Shown here piece after piece: positions 16,345-26,194 of a stretch of 58,248 nt of DNA. The notes beneath the pieces were generated by a model. That model was not told where the DNA came from, did no database searches, and saw nothing but the letters and a program-made list of their open reading frames with translations. Position 1 is the first letter of the stretch, and each line of letters starts with the position of its first letter. The stretch covers positions 1 through 58,248 of the forward strand of contig NZ_WBXO01000014.1 of assembly GCF_008933955.1 (NCBI RefSeq), given 5' to 3'. Made by a program: the position numbers and the translations under genes. The DNA is from Heliorestis acidaminivorans. Its GTDB lineage: Bacteria; Bacillota; Desulfitobacteriia; Heliobacteriales; Heliobacteriaceae.

Positions 16345-18030
16345 TTATCTCTGCTCAAGGGCCAACCATTTATCGAGTCGTTCTTTCAGTTGTTGCACGT
16401 TAAAGGGTTTACTTAAATAATCATCCATTCCCGAATCAATACATTCATCACGATCACCGTTCATGGCACGAGCTGTAATTGCAATAATGGGGATGTGTGA
16501 TTCTCCTTGTTCTAAGTGACGTATTTTTCTTGTTGTTTCATATCCATCCATGACAGGCATTTGGCAGTCCATCAGAATTAAGTGATACCGGTGCTTCAAC
16601 AATGCTTGAAGTGCTTCTTGACCATTGAACACAGAGTCCACTTGGTAACCTAGTTTTTTCAACTGACAGGTAACTAAACGTTGGTTAATTAAATTGTCTT
16701 CGACTAATAAAATTCTTATGCTCTGATCTGCACTTTTTTTATTTTTTTCTCGGAAAGCTTGATATTTTTCTTTGCTAAGATACTCTTCATATTCTATACT
16801 TTCAGTTGTTTTTCTATTATCTTTCTCTTTACATTTCCCAAAAGGAATTGCGAACTTAAAAGTCGTACCATGGCCTTCTTCACTTTCTACATCAATAGTG
16901 CCACCCATTAAGACGACTAACTTCTGACAGATCGCTAACCCCAAGCCTGTTCCATTATGATGACTGCCTACGTCATTTGCTTGGTAAAAAGGCAGGAAGA
17001 TTTTGTCTTGATGAGCTTTCCTGATCCCCATGCCTGTATCAGAAACTTCAAATCCGATGACGCTTTTATCTGTTGCTTCTTTCTTTACCTCTACTCTCAA
17101 GATAACATTACCATGTTTCGTAAATTTAATTGCATTACCCAGCAAGTTAAAGAGAATTTGACGAAGCCTTATGGGGTCGCCGCACAATACTTGATGCGCT
17201 TTAGGATCGATGTCTACTTTTAACTTCAAACCTTTCCTCTGGGCTTTAGAAGAAAGCAAGTAGATAATCGTTTCCAGTAAAGTAGGTAGATCAAATTCTT
17301 TATCTTCTAGATGCATATGATAAGCTTCGATTTTGGAAAAATCTAAAATATCATTAATGATTTGTAACAACATGGTTGAGGAGTCTCTAACTGCTTGGGC
17401 ATACTCATACTGTTCTTTGTTTAACGAACTTTCTAGTAAAAGATCAGTCATGCCAATAATTCCACTCATAGGAGTTCTTATCTCATGACTCATAATAGCT
17501 AAGAACTTACTTTTATCTCGATTAGAACTTTCTGCAAATTCTTTGGCTTCTCGCAATTTGTTTGCCTGTTCTTTTTCCTCTCTAATATCTCGAAATTGAA
17601 CAATCAAACCAGTTCTTTCTTCTTCACAATAAAGAGGTGTCACTACATAAGCTACAGAAATGGTTTCTCTATCTTTTCGAATAAAAAAACTATCTCTATC
17701 TCTGTAGAATTCTGATATACCATCTTTCTGAGCAGTGAGCATAGCTTTCAGAGGTGTTGAATCTAAGGGGCCACCAAAAATTTTTTCCATATCATGACCA
17801 TATATTTCTTCTGTTGACCAACCTAATAACTGCGTAGCCATGGCATTAAGAAAAACAAATCGTCCTTGCAGATCCAAGATCAACAGAGCTCCGCCAAGCA
17901 TATTTAACAAAGCTAGGTTTATATCATCCAGCTCTATCCTCGTTTTTGATATTGCAGGATCCATCATAGCCACCACACATTTACTTAAAATTAAACCCTC
18001 ATACTCCCTAGTCTGCTTTTGGCTTTGCAT
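16345..18030 (-). CDS. Hybrid histidine kinase (PAS-HisKA-HATPase-REC)
   Basis: This 561-residue protein has no membrane segment. A PAS domain (about residues 40-160) is followed by HisKA with the phospho-accepting His in MSHEIRTPMSGIIGM, an ATPase domain with GTGLGLAICQKLV, and a C-terminal receiver domain with Asp in LILMDCQMPVMDGYE. It is therefore a cytoplasmic sensor passing phosphate along an internal relay. The output partner, presumably an HPt protein, is not adjacent. The start is uncertain: ATGATGGAT further in is an alternative, placing the start near the PAS domain. Confidence 0.92.
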   Translation of the reverse strand: MQSQKQTREYEGLILSKCVVAMMDPAISKTRIELDDINLALLNMLGGALLILDLQGRFVFLNAMATQLLGWSTEEIYGHDMEKIFGGPLDSTPLKAMLTAQKDGISEFYRDRDSFFIRKDRETISVAYVVTPLYCEEERTGLIVQFRDIREEKEQANKLREAKEFAESSNRDKSKFLAIMSHEIRTPMSGIIGMTDLLLESSLNKEQYEYAQAVRDSSTMLLQIINDILDFSKIEAYHMHLEDKEFDLPTLLETIIYLLSSKAQRKGLKLKVDIDPKAHQVLCGDPIRLRQILFNLLGNAIKFTKHGNVILRVEVKKEATDKSVIGFEVSDTGMGIRKAHQDKIFLPFYQANDVGSHHNGTGLGLAICQKLVVLMGGTIDVESEEGHGTTFKFAIPFGKCKEKDNRKTTESIEYEEYLSKEKYQAFREKNKKSADQSIRILLVEDNLINQRLVTCQLKKLGYQVDSVFNGQEALQALLKHRYHLILMDCQMPVMDGYETTRKIRHLEQGESHIPIIAITARAMNGDRDECIDSGMDDYLSKPFNVQQLKERLDKWLALEQR

Positions 18031-18210
18031 TATCTTTTTCTATGGTTTGAAGAACATCTTCCACGGCTTATGTGCAATATCCTGCTAGATTCTATTAATT
18101 AGTGAAATTAATTTCAAAAACAATTTCTTTCTTAGAAGGATAATTTGATTTCTTGGCAAACTTTCCTAAAGTAAGCAAAAATGAATTTGAATTTGCGGGA
18201 GGCATCATAG

Positions 18211-20442
18211 ATGCGAAAAAAAATCTTTTCCTTTCTTGCCTGCTCTGTATCAGTAGGCCTTTTGCTCTCTATCACCCCTTCTGGAGCGGCGTTAGCTATA
18301 GAAAGAGCTCTTCCTGCACAAACAATGATAGAAGAGTCAGCGTCCTCGTCATCTGAAGACATAGATCTTGAAAAGTCGCAAAGTCATTCTCTTGAAGGTG
18401 CTATACAAGCGGCTAAGAAGATCTTAGAAATTCCTGAGGAGTACAGTGAATTTAGTTACAGCTTCGAGAAGAGTAATAATAGAGAAGTCTGGGCTCTTAA
18501 CTGGAGTCAGCAGGAATCTGGTAAAGGCTCTATCCATGTTAATATGGACAGCAACAGTAACCAATTACTGAGAATCTATCGTTGGTCACCTTATGAAGAA
18601 GGAAGCCAAAGCACTTTAACACAGCAACAAGCACAGCAACAAGCGGCTCAATTTCTGCAGAAAGTAGCGCCTAACTATGTAAGTCAACTAAAGCTAGAAG
18701 CTTCTGAAGAAGATGCTTTTCCTTGGCTGGAAATATCTCATCAAAAGAGTTATCACTTTTCTTGGCAACGACTAAAATCAGGAATTCCCGTAAGCCATGA
18801 TGGTGTGCGTATCACAGTAGATGGGGAAAAAGGTTGGATAGAGTCTTATGAGCTGACATGGACAGAAACAGAAATGCCTTCTGCCAACGATGCCGTCTCT
18901 ATGCAAAAAGCTCGTGAGATTTTCTCTGAAGCAGGCTTGCTGGAATTACAATATCAACAACCTGCACGTTTTAGACCTCTATCTTCTGGTGAGGTAGGAG
19001 AAGTACAACTCGTATACCGCTTGACCCATCCCTCATTCGGCAAAATTGACGCCATCACAGGACAACCTTTTCTTCCTACCTCAGAAGATTATTATGAAAA
19101 GGGAGCCGGCATGATAGGTCTCGATGAAGGTCTAAGAAAGGGCCCTGAGATGGCTCAAGATCAGAGTTCCTACACACTTACACCACAAGAACTAGAGAAA
19201 ATTCAAAAACAAGCTAACCTTTTGACACAAGATAAGGCAATTGAAGCATTAAAAAAATGGTTTGATCTACCTAGTACTTATACTCTCCGTGAAGCCGGTC
19301 TTATTCCCTTGGAAAATAGCTATGTATGGAATTTTTATTGGATCACTGCCGATGGTAAAGGTGAGTATATAAGTGCCACTGTACAAGCAGAAAAAGGAGA
19401 AGTATTAAACTATTACCGCACCATTTATCATGAAAAAGAACTAGGCGAGGAACAGAATAAGACTGTGGAAGAATCACAGAAAATTGCTGAAGACTTTCTT
19501 AAGAAAGTCCAGCCGGAACGTTTTCGACAAGTAGAATACAAAGAAAGACCTACTAATGTAGTTGGCACTAAAGATCGCTATCATACCTTCTTCTACCAGC
19601 GCATGGCCCATGATATTCCTTTCCCGGAAAACGGTATTCAAGTTGTTGTTGACAGTCTAGAGCAAACTATAGTGCAGTACAATCTAAACTGGACTTCGGC
19701 AAAACTGCCTTCTCCCGAAGGTATCCTAAAGCAGGAAGAAGCCCACTCCGCTTATTTGCAATCCTACCCTCTTGAGCTCCGTTATCTTTCTACCTTCACA
19801 GCTTTAGCACAACAACGCTTATTCCTTGTTTATGAGCCTAAGGGTTCTACTCAGCGTCCTTTCTCAGAAATCATCGATGCCAAGACAGGGAAACCTCTAG
19901 ACTGGCAGGGCAAGGAAATTGAAGAACCTTTTGATGGAAACTTCAAAGATATCAAAGGCCATATTGCGGAAAAGGAGATTCGTCAGCTTGGAAAAGCAGG
20001 GATCTTTACAGACTATGGCGATGAATTCAAACCAGATGAAGCCTTATCAGTAGCTTCGCTCCTGCAGGCTCTTGAAAAAGTAAAAAACCCTTACCGTTAC
20101 GAAGGTCTCGCTAATGACGAAGAACTCCTCAAAGGCGCTCAGAAAAGAGGTCTTCTAGGAGATGAGGTTACACTTACTGATCAAGTTGATCGAGAAATCA
20201 TGACGCGTGCTATGATTGATCTGCTTTCGCTTCAAAAAATAGCTCAGCTAGAGCAGATATTTCAAGTTCCCTTTGGAGATCAGGATACTTTCCCTACTAA
20301 TTTCAAAGGCTATGCTGCTTTAGCTTGGGGCCTAGGGCTACCTGTCTGGGATGAGCAAGTTTATGGGCCGTCAGAAGTAGTAACTCGTGCTGAAGGGGCT
20401 ATGATGCTCATGGATACTCTTGAGACTCGCCAAAAAATGTAA
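18211..20442 (+). CDS. Secreted YcdB/YcdC-like repeat protein with degenerate SLH region
   Basis: This 743-residue secreted protein has a signal peptide ending around SGAALA (residues 24-30). Two similar halves follow, each with YcdB/YcdC/PepSY-like motifs (AIQAAKKILEIPEEYSEF and AIEALKKWFDLPSTYTLRE; YHFSWQRLKSGIPV and YHTFFYQRMAHDIPF). The C-terminal 150 residues look like weak S-layer homology repeats (DIKGHIAEKEIRQLGKAGIF). It is probably attached to the cell wall, and the repeats may bind peptide or inhibit a protease. The ATG follows GGGAGG. It is a stand-alone gene with a terminator after it. Confidence 0.8.
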   Translation: MRKKIFSFLACSVSVGLLLSITPSGAALAIERALPAQTMIEESASSSSEDIDLEKSQSHSLEGAIQAAKKILEIPEEYSEFSYSFEKSNNREVWALNWSQQESGKGSIHVNMDSNSNQLLRIYRWSPYEEGSQSTLTQQQAQQQAAQFLQKVAPNYVSQLKLEASEEDAFPWLEISHQKSYHFSWQRLKSGIPVSHDGVRITVDGEKGWIESYELTWTETEMPSANDAVSMQKAREIFSEAGLLELQYQQPARFRPLSSGEVGEVQLVYRLTHPSFGKIDAITGQPFLPTSEDYYEKGAGMIGLDEGLRKGPEMAQDQSSYTLTPQELEKIQKQANLLTQDKAIEALKKWFDLPSTYTLREAGLIPLENSYVWNFYWITADGKGEYISATVQAEKGEVLNYYRTIYHEKELGEEQNKTVEESQKIAEDFLKKVQPERFRQVEYKERPTNVVGTKDRYHTFFYQRMAHDIPFPENGIQVVVDSLEQTIVQYNLNWTSAKLPSPEGILKQEEAHSAYLQSYPLELRYLSTFTALAQQRLFLVYEPKGSTQRPFSEIIDAKTGKPLDWQGKEIEEPFDGNFKDIKGHIAEKEIRQLGKAGIFTDYGDEFKPDEALSVASLLQALEKVKNPYRYEGLANDEELLKGAQKRGLLGDEVTLTDQVDREIMTRAMIDLLSLQKIAQLEQIFQVPFGDQDTFPTNFKGYAALAWGLGLPVWDEQVYGPSEVVTRAEGAMMLMDTLETRQKM

Positions 20443-20456
20443 CTTTAACGCAGAGC

Positions 20457-20493
20457 AAAACCCCTCACTCCACTTTAGGAGATGAGGGGTTTT
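20457..20493. terminator. Bidirectional terminator
   Basis: AAAACCCCTCA (20457-20467) pairs exactly with TGAGGGGTTTT (20483-20493), serving the convergent genes on both sides. Confidence 0.9.
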
Positions 20494-20500
20494 CTTTTAT

Positions 20501-20728
20501 CTAGGAGTATCCGAGTATTTTCTTCTTGCTTACTAACTTGTCAATTTCATCTTGAATCAGCTTTTCCGTCGCCTTTGGCAAAGGGACACCATTTTCTTTG
20601 CAATATTTTAGGAAACGACGATGCACACGTACTTCATTGATCAAGACCTTTAATTTCTGTTGTTCCGCTTCTATGGCTTTTTGCATTTGCCGCTCTTTGC
20701 CTCGTGATTCCCAGAATGCGTCTAAGAT
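20501..20728 (-). CDS. Small hypothetical protein, possible ATC start
   Basis: The protein is helical and charged, has no recognised domain and ends KKKILGYS. The first ATG (20686) gives 61 residues but has no ribosome binding site. Fourteen codons further upstream the same frame reaches ATC at 20728, placed exactly nine bases after AAGGGGAG, with no stop between. Starting there gives 75 residues (I/M-LDAFWESRGKERQ...). Rare AUU/AUC starts are known, so this is plausible but unproven. The extended N-terminus is rich in charged residues. Confidence 0.5.
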   Translation of the reverse strand: MLDAFWESRGKERQMQKAIEAEQQKLKVLINEVRVHRRFLKYCKENGVPLPKATEKLIQDEIDKLVSKKKILGYS

Positions 20729-20829
20729 GGTCTTTCACTCCCCTTGCAAAGTTGCTTAACTTAAAAATTGATTGAAATAATTGAACTTATTGTATGCCAA
20801 AATGAAAAAGATCATTATTGAAGTTTCTA

Positions 20830-21984
20830 CTAGCCTTGACCTGCTTCTCCTGGTTTGAAAAAAGTTTTCAAGGCATCGTAGACTTCACTGCGATCACGAA
20901 TAGTAACAGAGGAGAACTTTTTGTCCTGTACTTTGCGAAAAGCGTTCATTAAGGTACTAGAGAAGTGAGAACGTACTATCTCACCGTAGCCAAAAAGGTT
21001 AGTGCGTTCTAACAGTTGATTGACAAGGCGAACACAGCTTTCGTTGTCACTAGAAAGATTGTCACCGTCAGAAAAGTGAAAAGCATAGATGTTGTAATCA
21101 TGTGGGGGGAATTTTTCGTTGATAATATTAAGGGCCAGTTGATAAGCTGAGGAACATCGAGTACCACCTGATTCTCCTTTGGTAAAAAACTCTTCTTCAG
21201 TCACTTCTTTGGCTTCTGTATGATGAGCCACAAAAACGATTTGGACTGCTTGGTATTTAGTGCGCAGAAAGCGCGTCATCCAGTAAAAGAAGGAACGGGC
21301 AATATATTTTTCAAAGTTGCCCATAGAGCCTGAAGTATCCATTAAGGCTATGACGACAGCATTAGAGTGACGTTCATTATGAACTTCCCAGGTCTTATAG
21401 CGCATATCATCAGGTAAGACAGGAAAGAAGCCTGGTTTGCCTTGTCGAGCGTTGCGCTTTAAGGCTTCTAGCAGGGTACGTTTGCGATCGATGTTACCTT
21501 GTAAGCCTTTTTTGCGCACTTCGTTAAAGCGGTACGACTGAGTTTCTAATTCGGGTACTTTCTTTTCTTCCATGTTAGGCAAGCTTAAGTCTTCAAAAAG
21601 CAATTTCTGAATTTCTTCAATATCTACTTCTGCTTCATAATAGTCTACGCCTGGTTGATCGCCTGCACCAGGACCTTTGCCTGAACCTGACGTAGGGGAA
21701 GTGCCTTCTCGACGCAATACATCGCCTACTTTGGTCTTACCGTCTCCCTGACCTACTTGTTTTTGCTTATTAAAGTCATAGCGGAAGCGATATTCTTCCA
21801 AAGAGCGAATCGGTACTTTTACAGTTTTGCGACCATCACTCATGATAATTGCTTCTTCGGAAATGATGTGAGGTAAGTTCTTTTTAATCGCTTCCCGAAC
21901 CTTTTCCTGGTGACGAGCTTGATCGATCTGGCCTTTGCGATGTAAAGACCAGTCATCGCGTGATACGATAAAATCTTTTGTCAA
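20830..21984 (-). CDS. yhbH: YhbH/YeaH family sporulation-associated protein (DUF444)
   Basis: This is a 384-residue DUF444 protein. A charged N-terminus (SRDDWSLHRKGQIDQARH) and a GSGKGPGAGDQPG linker precede a von Willebrand A-like domain with the metal-site motif DTSGSMG. The TTG at 21984 is chosen because AGGGGG lies seven bases upstream and because it begins 13 bases after the prkA stop; the longer frame would overlap prkA. YhbH/YeaH proteins are co-conserved with the PrkA kinase in sporulation (Bacillus) and stress (enterobacteria), and the two form an operon here. SpoVR, the third usual partner, is the broken gene at 7.6-8.4 kb. Confidence 0.9.
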   Translation of the reverse strand: MTKDFIVSRDDWSLHRKGQIDQARHQEKVREAIKKNLPHIISEEAIIMSDGRKTVKVPIRSLEEYRFRYDFNKQKQVGQGDGKTKVGDVLRREGTSPTSGSGKGPGAGDQPGVDYYEAEVDIEEIQKLLFEDLSLPNMEEKKVPELETQSYRFNEVRKKGLQGNIDRKRTLLEALKRNARQGKPGFFPVLPDDMRYKTWEVHNERHSNAVVIALMDTSGSMGNFEKYIARSFFYWMTRFLRTKYQAVQIVFVAHHTEAKEVTEEEFFTKGESGGTRCSSAYQLALNIINEKFPPHDYNIYAFHFSDGDNLSSDNESCVRLVNQLLERTNLFGYGEIVRSHFSSTLMNAFRKVQDKKFSSVTIRDRSEVYDALKTFFKPGEAGQG

Positions 21985-21997
21985 TATAGCTCGCCCC

Positions 21998-23893
21998 CTA
22001 ACGATTGAGCAATGATCCTGTGTAGCGCAATAATTCATTGGCGCATACGGGGCAGTAGTCATGGTCTTCCATTAACCGTGCTGTAACTTCATTGATTCTC
22101 TTTAATTGCTCGGCGTTAGGTGTACGAGTAGAAGTTGTGATTTTTACAACGTCTTTTAGGTCTGAGAAAAGCTTTTTCTCAATTGCTTCTTTCAGTCTTT
22201 CGTGAGAAGTGTATTCAAAAGCTTTCCCACGTCTAGCGTAGCTAGAAAGGCGAATTAGTATTTCTTCCCGAAAAGCTTTCTTGGCATTTTCGGAGACACC
22301 TATCTGTTCTTCTATGGAGCGCATGAGCTTTTCATCTGGATCTAATTCCTCGTCTGTAATGGGGTCTTTGATCTTGACACCATTACAAAAGGCTTCGACA
22401 TTGTCTAGGTAGTTGTTAAGAATTGTGCGTGCCGACTCTTCGTAAGCGTAGACGAAAGCTTTTTGGACTTCTTTCTTAGCTAGCTCATCGTACTCTCGAC
22501 GAGCAGCTGCAATAAAGTTCAGGTAGCGCTCTTTTTCTTCTTTGCTGATAGAAGGATGCTGATCGAGACCGTCTTTTAAGGCTCTTAGAACATCTAGGGG
22601 ATTGATGCAGACTGTGTCTTTACGGATAAAAGCAGAAGAAAGCCTGTTAATAACATAGCGTGGATCGACGCCGCTCATACCTTCATCGCTCGCTTCGTTT
22701 TGTAGTTCAAGAAGATCTTTTTGTTTGAACCCTTCCACATCTTCGCCGTCATAGAGGCGCATTTTTTTCAGCAGGTCCATGCCTTGCTTTTTCGAATCTT
22801 TCAGTCGTGAAAGGACGGAAAATATAGCGGCCGCTCGTAAAGCATGAGGGGCTATATGGATATGTTTTAAATCAGATTGGGCGATAAGTTTTTCGTATAT
22901 CTTTACTTCTTCGCTTACTTTTAAGTTATAAGGCACTTTTACGATGATCATTCTAGATAGCAGAGCTTCATTCTTTTTGTTAGATACAAAGGATTTGTAT
23001 TCATTTTCGTTTGTATGGGCGCAGATTAATTCGTCTGCCGAAATCAAGGCAAAGCGACCAGCTTTGAAGTTACCTTCTTGCGACAAAGAAAGCAAATGCC
23101 ATAGGAATTTTTCGTCAGCTTTTAGCATTTCTTGGAATTCCATCATGCCTCTGTTGGCTTTATTCAATTCTCCATCGAAGCGATAAGCTCGTGGGTCTGA
23201 TTCAGAACCAAATTCGGAGATAGTCGAAAAGTCAATAGATCCTGTTAAGTCTGCAATATCTTGGCTTTTGGGATCAGAAGGACTGAAAGTACCTATACCA
23301 ATTCGATCTTCTTCTGAGATAAATAGTCGTTCTACAGGCACTTCTTCTATTTTTCCACCCCATTCTGTGTTGAGACGCATACGGCAATGGGGGCATAAGT
23401 TTCCTTCGATATAGACGTTATATTCACGTTGAAACTCTGCTCTAAGTTCTTTGGGAATCAAGTGTAAAGGCTCTTCATGCATGGGACAGCCCTTAATCGA
23501 GTAGATAGCTCCTAGATTAGCGCGGCTAAACTTTTCTAAGCCTCGCTTAAGCATCATTACTATCGTTGATTTACCACCTGATACTGGTCCCATAAGGACA
23601 AGTATTCTTTTTCGAACTTCTGTGCGACGAGCAGAGGAATGAAAATATTCTTCAACCAATGTTTCTAAGGTCCGATCGAGACCAAAGATTTCTGATGAAA
23701 AAAACTTATAGCGTTTCACGCCATTTACTTCCTCAACGCCTTCAGAAACTATCATGTTATAAATTCGTGCATGAGATAGCTGAGTAATTTCTGGATTTTC
23801 TTTTACTAAGTTAAGATAATCGCGAAAAGTACCCTCCCAGGCCAGTTCTTTTTCCCGCTGACGAAAAACTTCTAGCTTGTCTAGAAACTCCAT
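21998..23893 (-). CDS. prkA: PrkA serine protein kinase / AAA+ protein
   Basis: This 631-residue PrkA has an N-terminal AAA+ module with the P-loop GPVSGGKST, conserved RTEVRKRILVLMGPV context, FSPSDPKSQDI and a zinc-like cluster (CPMHEE ... CPHCRMRL). The C-terminal PrkA kinase-like domain extends to the end. The length is as expected. The ATG has AGGAGGGAGAG upstream. PrkA acts in the spore mother cell in Bacillus, with reported kinase or protease-like activity. A short perfect repeat CTAACCA/TGGTTAG (23914-23931) in the leader might affect expression. It is first in an operon with yhbH. Confidence 0.95.
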   Translation of the reverse strand: MEFLDKLEVFRQREKELAWEGTFRDYLNLVKENPEITQLSHARIYNMIVSEGVEEVNGVKRYKFFSSEIFGLDRTLETLVEEYFHSSARRTEVRKRILVLMGPVSGGKSTIVMMLKRGLEKFSRANLGAIYSIKGCPMHEEPLHLIPKELRAEFQREYNVYIEGNLCPHCRMRLNTEWGGKIEEVPVERLFISEEDRIGIGTFSPSDPKSQDIADLTGSIDFSTISEFGSESDPRAYRFDGELNKANRGMMEFQEMLKADEKFLWHLLSLSQEGNFKAGRFALISADELICAHTNENEYKSFVSNKKNEALLSRMIIVKVPYNLKVSEEVKIYEKLIAQSDLKHIHIAPHALRAAAIFSVLSRLKDSKKQGMDLLKKMRLYDGEDVEGFKQKDLLELQNEASDEGMSGVDPRYVINRLSSAFIRKDTVCINPLDVLRALKDGLDQHPSISKEEKERYLNFIAAARREYDELAKKEVQKAFVYAYEESARTILNNYLDNVEAFCNGVKIKDPITDEELDPDEKLMRSIEEQIGVSENAKKAFREEILIRLSSYARRGKAFEYTSHERLKEAIEKKLFSDLKDVVKITTSTRTPNAEQLKRINEVTARLMEDHDYCPVCANELLRYTGSLLNR

Positions 23894-24135
23894 TCTATCT
23901 CTCCCTCCTGCTACTAACCAGAGATGGTTAGTTCTACCTTATGCGCAATCGAGTGATTGAAATACACTTGTTCATATCCAAATTCAGGTTTGCATATGAA
24001 AAAAAAGCTATACTCCTACTGTATTCAAAGTTAATGGACCTTATTGATAGAAAAATAAATGCTTTACAACAAAATAGTATTGACTAGACAAAATTCCTAT
24101 CCCTCGCTATGGTTAAAGAGAGGTGATGAAAGTTT

Positions 24136-24477
24136 ATGAAAGATTTGACTATGCAAGAAGTACAACAGCAAGTGGATGACTATATTTCTCAATTTGAAGA
24201 AGGTTATTTTGATCCACCTACATTAGTAATCCGTTTTTGCGAAGAATTAGGTGAATTGGCTAGAGTTGTTTCTCATCAGTATGGTCCTAAAAAGAAAAAG
24301 CCCGATGAAGAAGAAGGCGATATGGAGCTGGAGATGGGTGATCTGCTTTTTATCCTTATATGTTTGGCCAATCGACAAGGTTACAACTTAAACGAGATTT
24401 TTATAAAAACTATGGATAAGTACAATTGTCGAGACAAAGATCGCTGGACACGCAAAAAAACACCTGAGCAGTTATAA
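24136..24477 (+). CDS. MazG-like nucleotide pyrophosphohydrolase
   Basis: This 113-residue all-alpha protein has the MazG-type metal motif: EELGELARVV (ExxE) followed by EEEGDMELEMGDLLFIL (ExxD pattern). Such enzymes cleave house-cleaning nucleotides to monophosphate and pyrophosphate. It resembles the YpjD family and has the expected length. The ATG has AGAGGTGATG upstream. It is a single gene transcribed away from prkA, with an adjacent AT-rich promoter region. Confidence 0.9.
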   Translation: MKDLTMQEVQQQVDDYISQFEEGYFDPPTLVIRFCEELGELARVVSHQYGPKKKKPDEEEGDMELEMGDLLFILICLANRQGYNLNEIFIKTMDKYNCRDKDRWTRKKTPEQL

Positions 24478-24530
24478 AGCTCAGGTTAATCAGCTAAGAT
24501 TTATCAATATAAAAAAAGGACTAAGTCATG

Positions 24531-25937
24531 TTAAAGGGCTTGCTTCATTTGTTTTAGCAATTGCTGAACTTGATTAGAATAGCTTTCAATTTCTTCTACT
24601 TTATTTCTAGCTCCTAACTTGTCACCACTTTGATATAACCTAATTGCTTCAGCACAAGCTTGGTGGAAGAGTCGATGAGGTTCATCTAGTTTTTGATAAG
24701 ACTCTACCTGCTCGAAAATCTGACGGGCAGGTCCAAAGTACCATTTCCCTAGGCGACAAACTTTATGATTGGATACTTTACTTTCATCTAAGTGGACAAT
24801 CCCTTTTAGCATGTAATCTACTCTTGATTTCCATAACAAATGGTCTGTAATGGCCAGTTCTACTATCTCTTGAGGTTTAAAAGGTACTTTCAACTGACTA
24901 ATACGTTGGCGAACACTGTCGGCTTCTGCTATAACCTGATAAAGATTTTCGTTACATCCTTGTAAATCCTTGTTAATTACTTGCACGCCCTGAGATACTT
25001 CTTCTAAGCTGGCGCTGAGCTGTTCAAAAGCCGCTGACTGCTCTTCAGTTACAGCGGCCAAATTACTTGTAGCAGAATCAATGATGTGAAAGACTTCCAC
25101 AAGTGATCGAGCACTATCTTTGGCATCTTGGGCTGAACGAAGACTATCTGAGAAAGATTCCTCCATGGACTCCATACTCTCTTCGATTCTTTTTACTTGT
25201 TGATGAATCGTTGTAACTTGATCAGTAATTTCTGTTACCGATTGTCGTGTCTGTTCTGACAGGTTACGAACTTCATCAGCTACAATACTAAAGCCTCGTC
25301 CATGCTCCCCTGCTCGTGCCGCTTCAATAGCAGCATTTAAAGCTAGCAGATTAGTCTGATCGGCTACGTCTTTGACAATAGATACAAGATCGTTGATTTT
25401 GGCCGTAACTTGCTCTAGTTTTTGCATTTGTCCATCAAGCTCGCTCATTCTGTCTTGAGCCTTACTAGTAGCTAAGCTTGTTTTTTCCATGGATTTTGAA
25501 GTTTTATCAATACCTTCACGACCTAAATTACCTTGCTGTGACGTTGTGGTTGCTGAACCTGCAATTTCAGTTACTGATGCTGTCAATTCTTCAGTTGCTG
25601 TTGATATTTGCTCTATATTAATAGATTGCTGTTCAAATTGCTCAGCTAGTGCATCGAGGTCTTTGCCTTCTTGTAACGCTGAAGAGACAAGGTGAGTCAT
25701 ATCTAGAGATAAAGATACGATCAGCTTAGAGGTATAGTCGAAAATCTCATTTAACTCTTCCGCCATTGGTCTTAATGATTCTTCCAACTGATCTGCTTGA
25801 ATTCGTAAAGAAAGATCGCCTTGACGAAATTCTTTCATCGCACTTACTAATTCATCTTTGCTTCTTTGTTCTTTTAACTTATCAGACGGCTTTTGAGCAC
25901 TCTCTTCTTCTTTTTTGGTTCGAAAAAATTCAAACAT
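24531..25937 (-). CDS. Cytoplasmic chemoreceptor with CZB zinc-binding domain
   Basis: This 468-residue methyl-accepting protein lacks any membrane segment. The signalling hairpin is intact ([35 protein letters not shown]). The last 120 residues form a chemoreceptor zinc-binding (CZB) domain: [24 protein letters not shown] and [13 protein letters not shown] supply the His and Cys ligands. CZB domains are known to sense zinc or the oxidation state of the zinc-bound Cys. The ATG has AGGGGAG upstream. No che genes are adjacent, so it feeds a distant array. Confidence 0.93.
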   Translation of the reverse strand: MFEFFRTKKEEESAQKPSDKLKEQRSKDELVSAMKEFRQGDLSLRIQADQLEESLRPMAEELNEIFDYTSKLIVSLSLDMTHLVSSALQEGKDLDALAEQFEQQSINIEQISTATEELTASVTEIAGSATTTSQQGNLGREGIDKTSKSMEKTSLATSKAQDRMSELDGQMQKLEQVTAKINDLVSIVKDVADQTNLLALNAAIEAARAGEHGRGFSIVADEVRNLSEQTRQSVTEITDQVTTIHQQVKRIEESMESMEESFSDSLRSAQDAKDSARSLVEVFHIIDSATSNLAAVTEEQSAAFEQLSASLEEVSQGVQVINKDLQGCNENLYQVIAEADSVRQRISQLKVPFKPQEIVELAITDHLLWKSRVDYMLKGIVHLDESKVSNHKVCRLGKWYFGPARQIFEQVESYQKLDEPHRLFHQACAEAIRLYQSGDKLGARNKVEEIESYSNQVQQLLKQMKQAL

Positions 25938-26088
25938 GCGATGACTCCCCTATCATTTGGTAACTTCTCTATCTATTTAATTTCTTATTCTACCAGTATA
26001 TAGAGTGCTCCTCTGATAAATCATATTATTTATGTTTTTATTTTTCTAAAATGTTTCAGTATTTATATGTCTACTAAAAAAATACAAG
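25938..26088. other. Intergenic region without a recognised feature
   Basis: This AT-rich stretch lies between the chemoreceptor start and the terminator of the tRNA-like RNA. It presumably holds the chemoreceptor promoter on the minus strand; I could not fix one clear pair of boxes. Confidence 0.4.
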
Positions 26089-26118
26089 AAAAAACCACCT
26101 TCATTCTTCGAAGGTGGT
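26089..26118 (-). terminator. Terminator of the tRNA-like RNA
   Basis: ACCACCTTC (26094-26102) pairs perfectly with GAAGGTGGT (26110-26118). On the minus strand it is followed by a run of T and starts ten bases after the tRNA-like 3' arm. Confidence 0.85.
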
Positions 26119-26127
26119 ACCGTACAA

Positions 26128-26194
26128 TCAATGAACTGGACTTGAACCAGTGAGAAAGGATGCCACGGTCCTTTCTAGCACCTGCTATCATTGA
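26128..26194 (-). ncRNA. tRNA-like (pseudo-tRNA) RNA
   Basis: On the minus strand the 5' arm TCAATGA (26194-26188) pairs over seven bases with TCATTGA (26134-26128), exactly an acceptor stem. Directly inside it is a canonical T-arm: ACTGG, loop TTCAAGT, CCAGT. The D-arm is reduced to TAGC-AGGT-GCTA. The middle arm is a 7-bp stem GAAAGGA/TCCTTTC with an eight-base loop, not a normal 5+7 anticodon arm. No CCA is encoded. So the acceptor/T half is tRNA-like while the other half is not. A strong terminator follows. Pseudo-tRNAs such as tRNA-Other of Bacillus cereus are a precedent. Confidence 0.65.

Noticed and set aside
16957..17223. Plus-strand ORF inside the hybrid kinase gene
   Set aside because: It is a shadow frame of the kinase on the opposite strand, without a ribosome binding site or domain.
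26105..26130. T-box element on the plus strand (AAGGTGGTACCGT)
   Set aside because: No stem I or downstream gene on the plus strand is present; the sequence is explained by the terminator stem of the minus-strand tRNA-like RNA.
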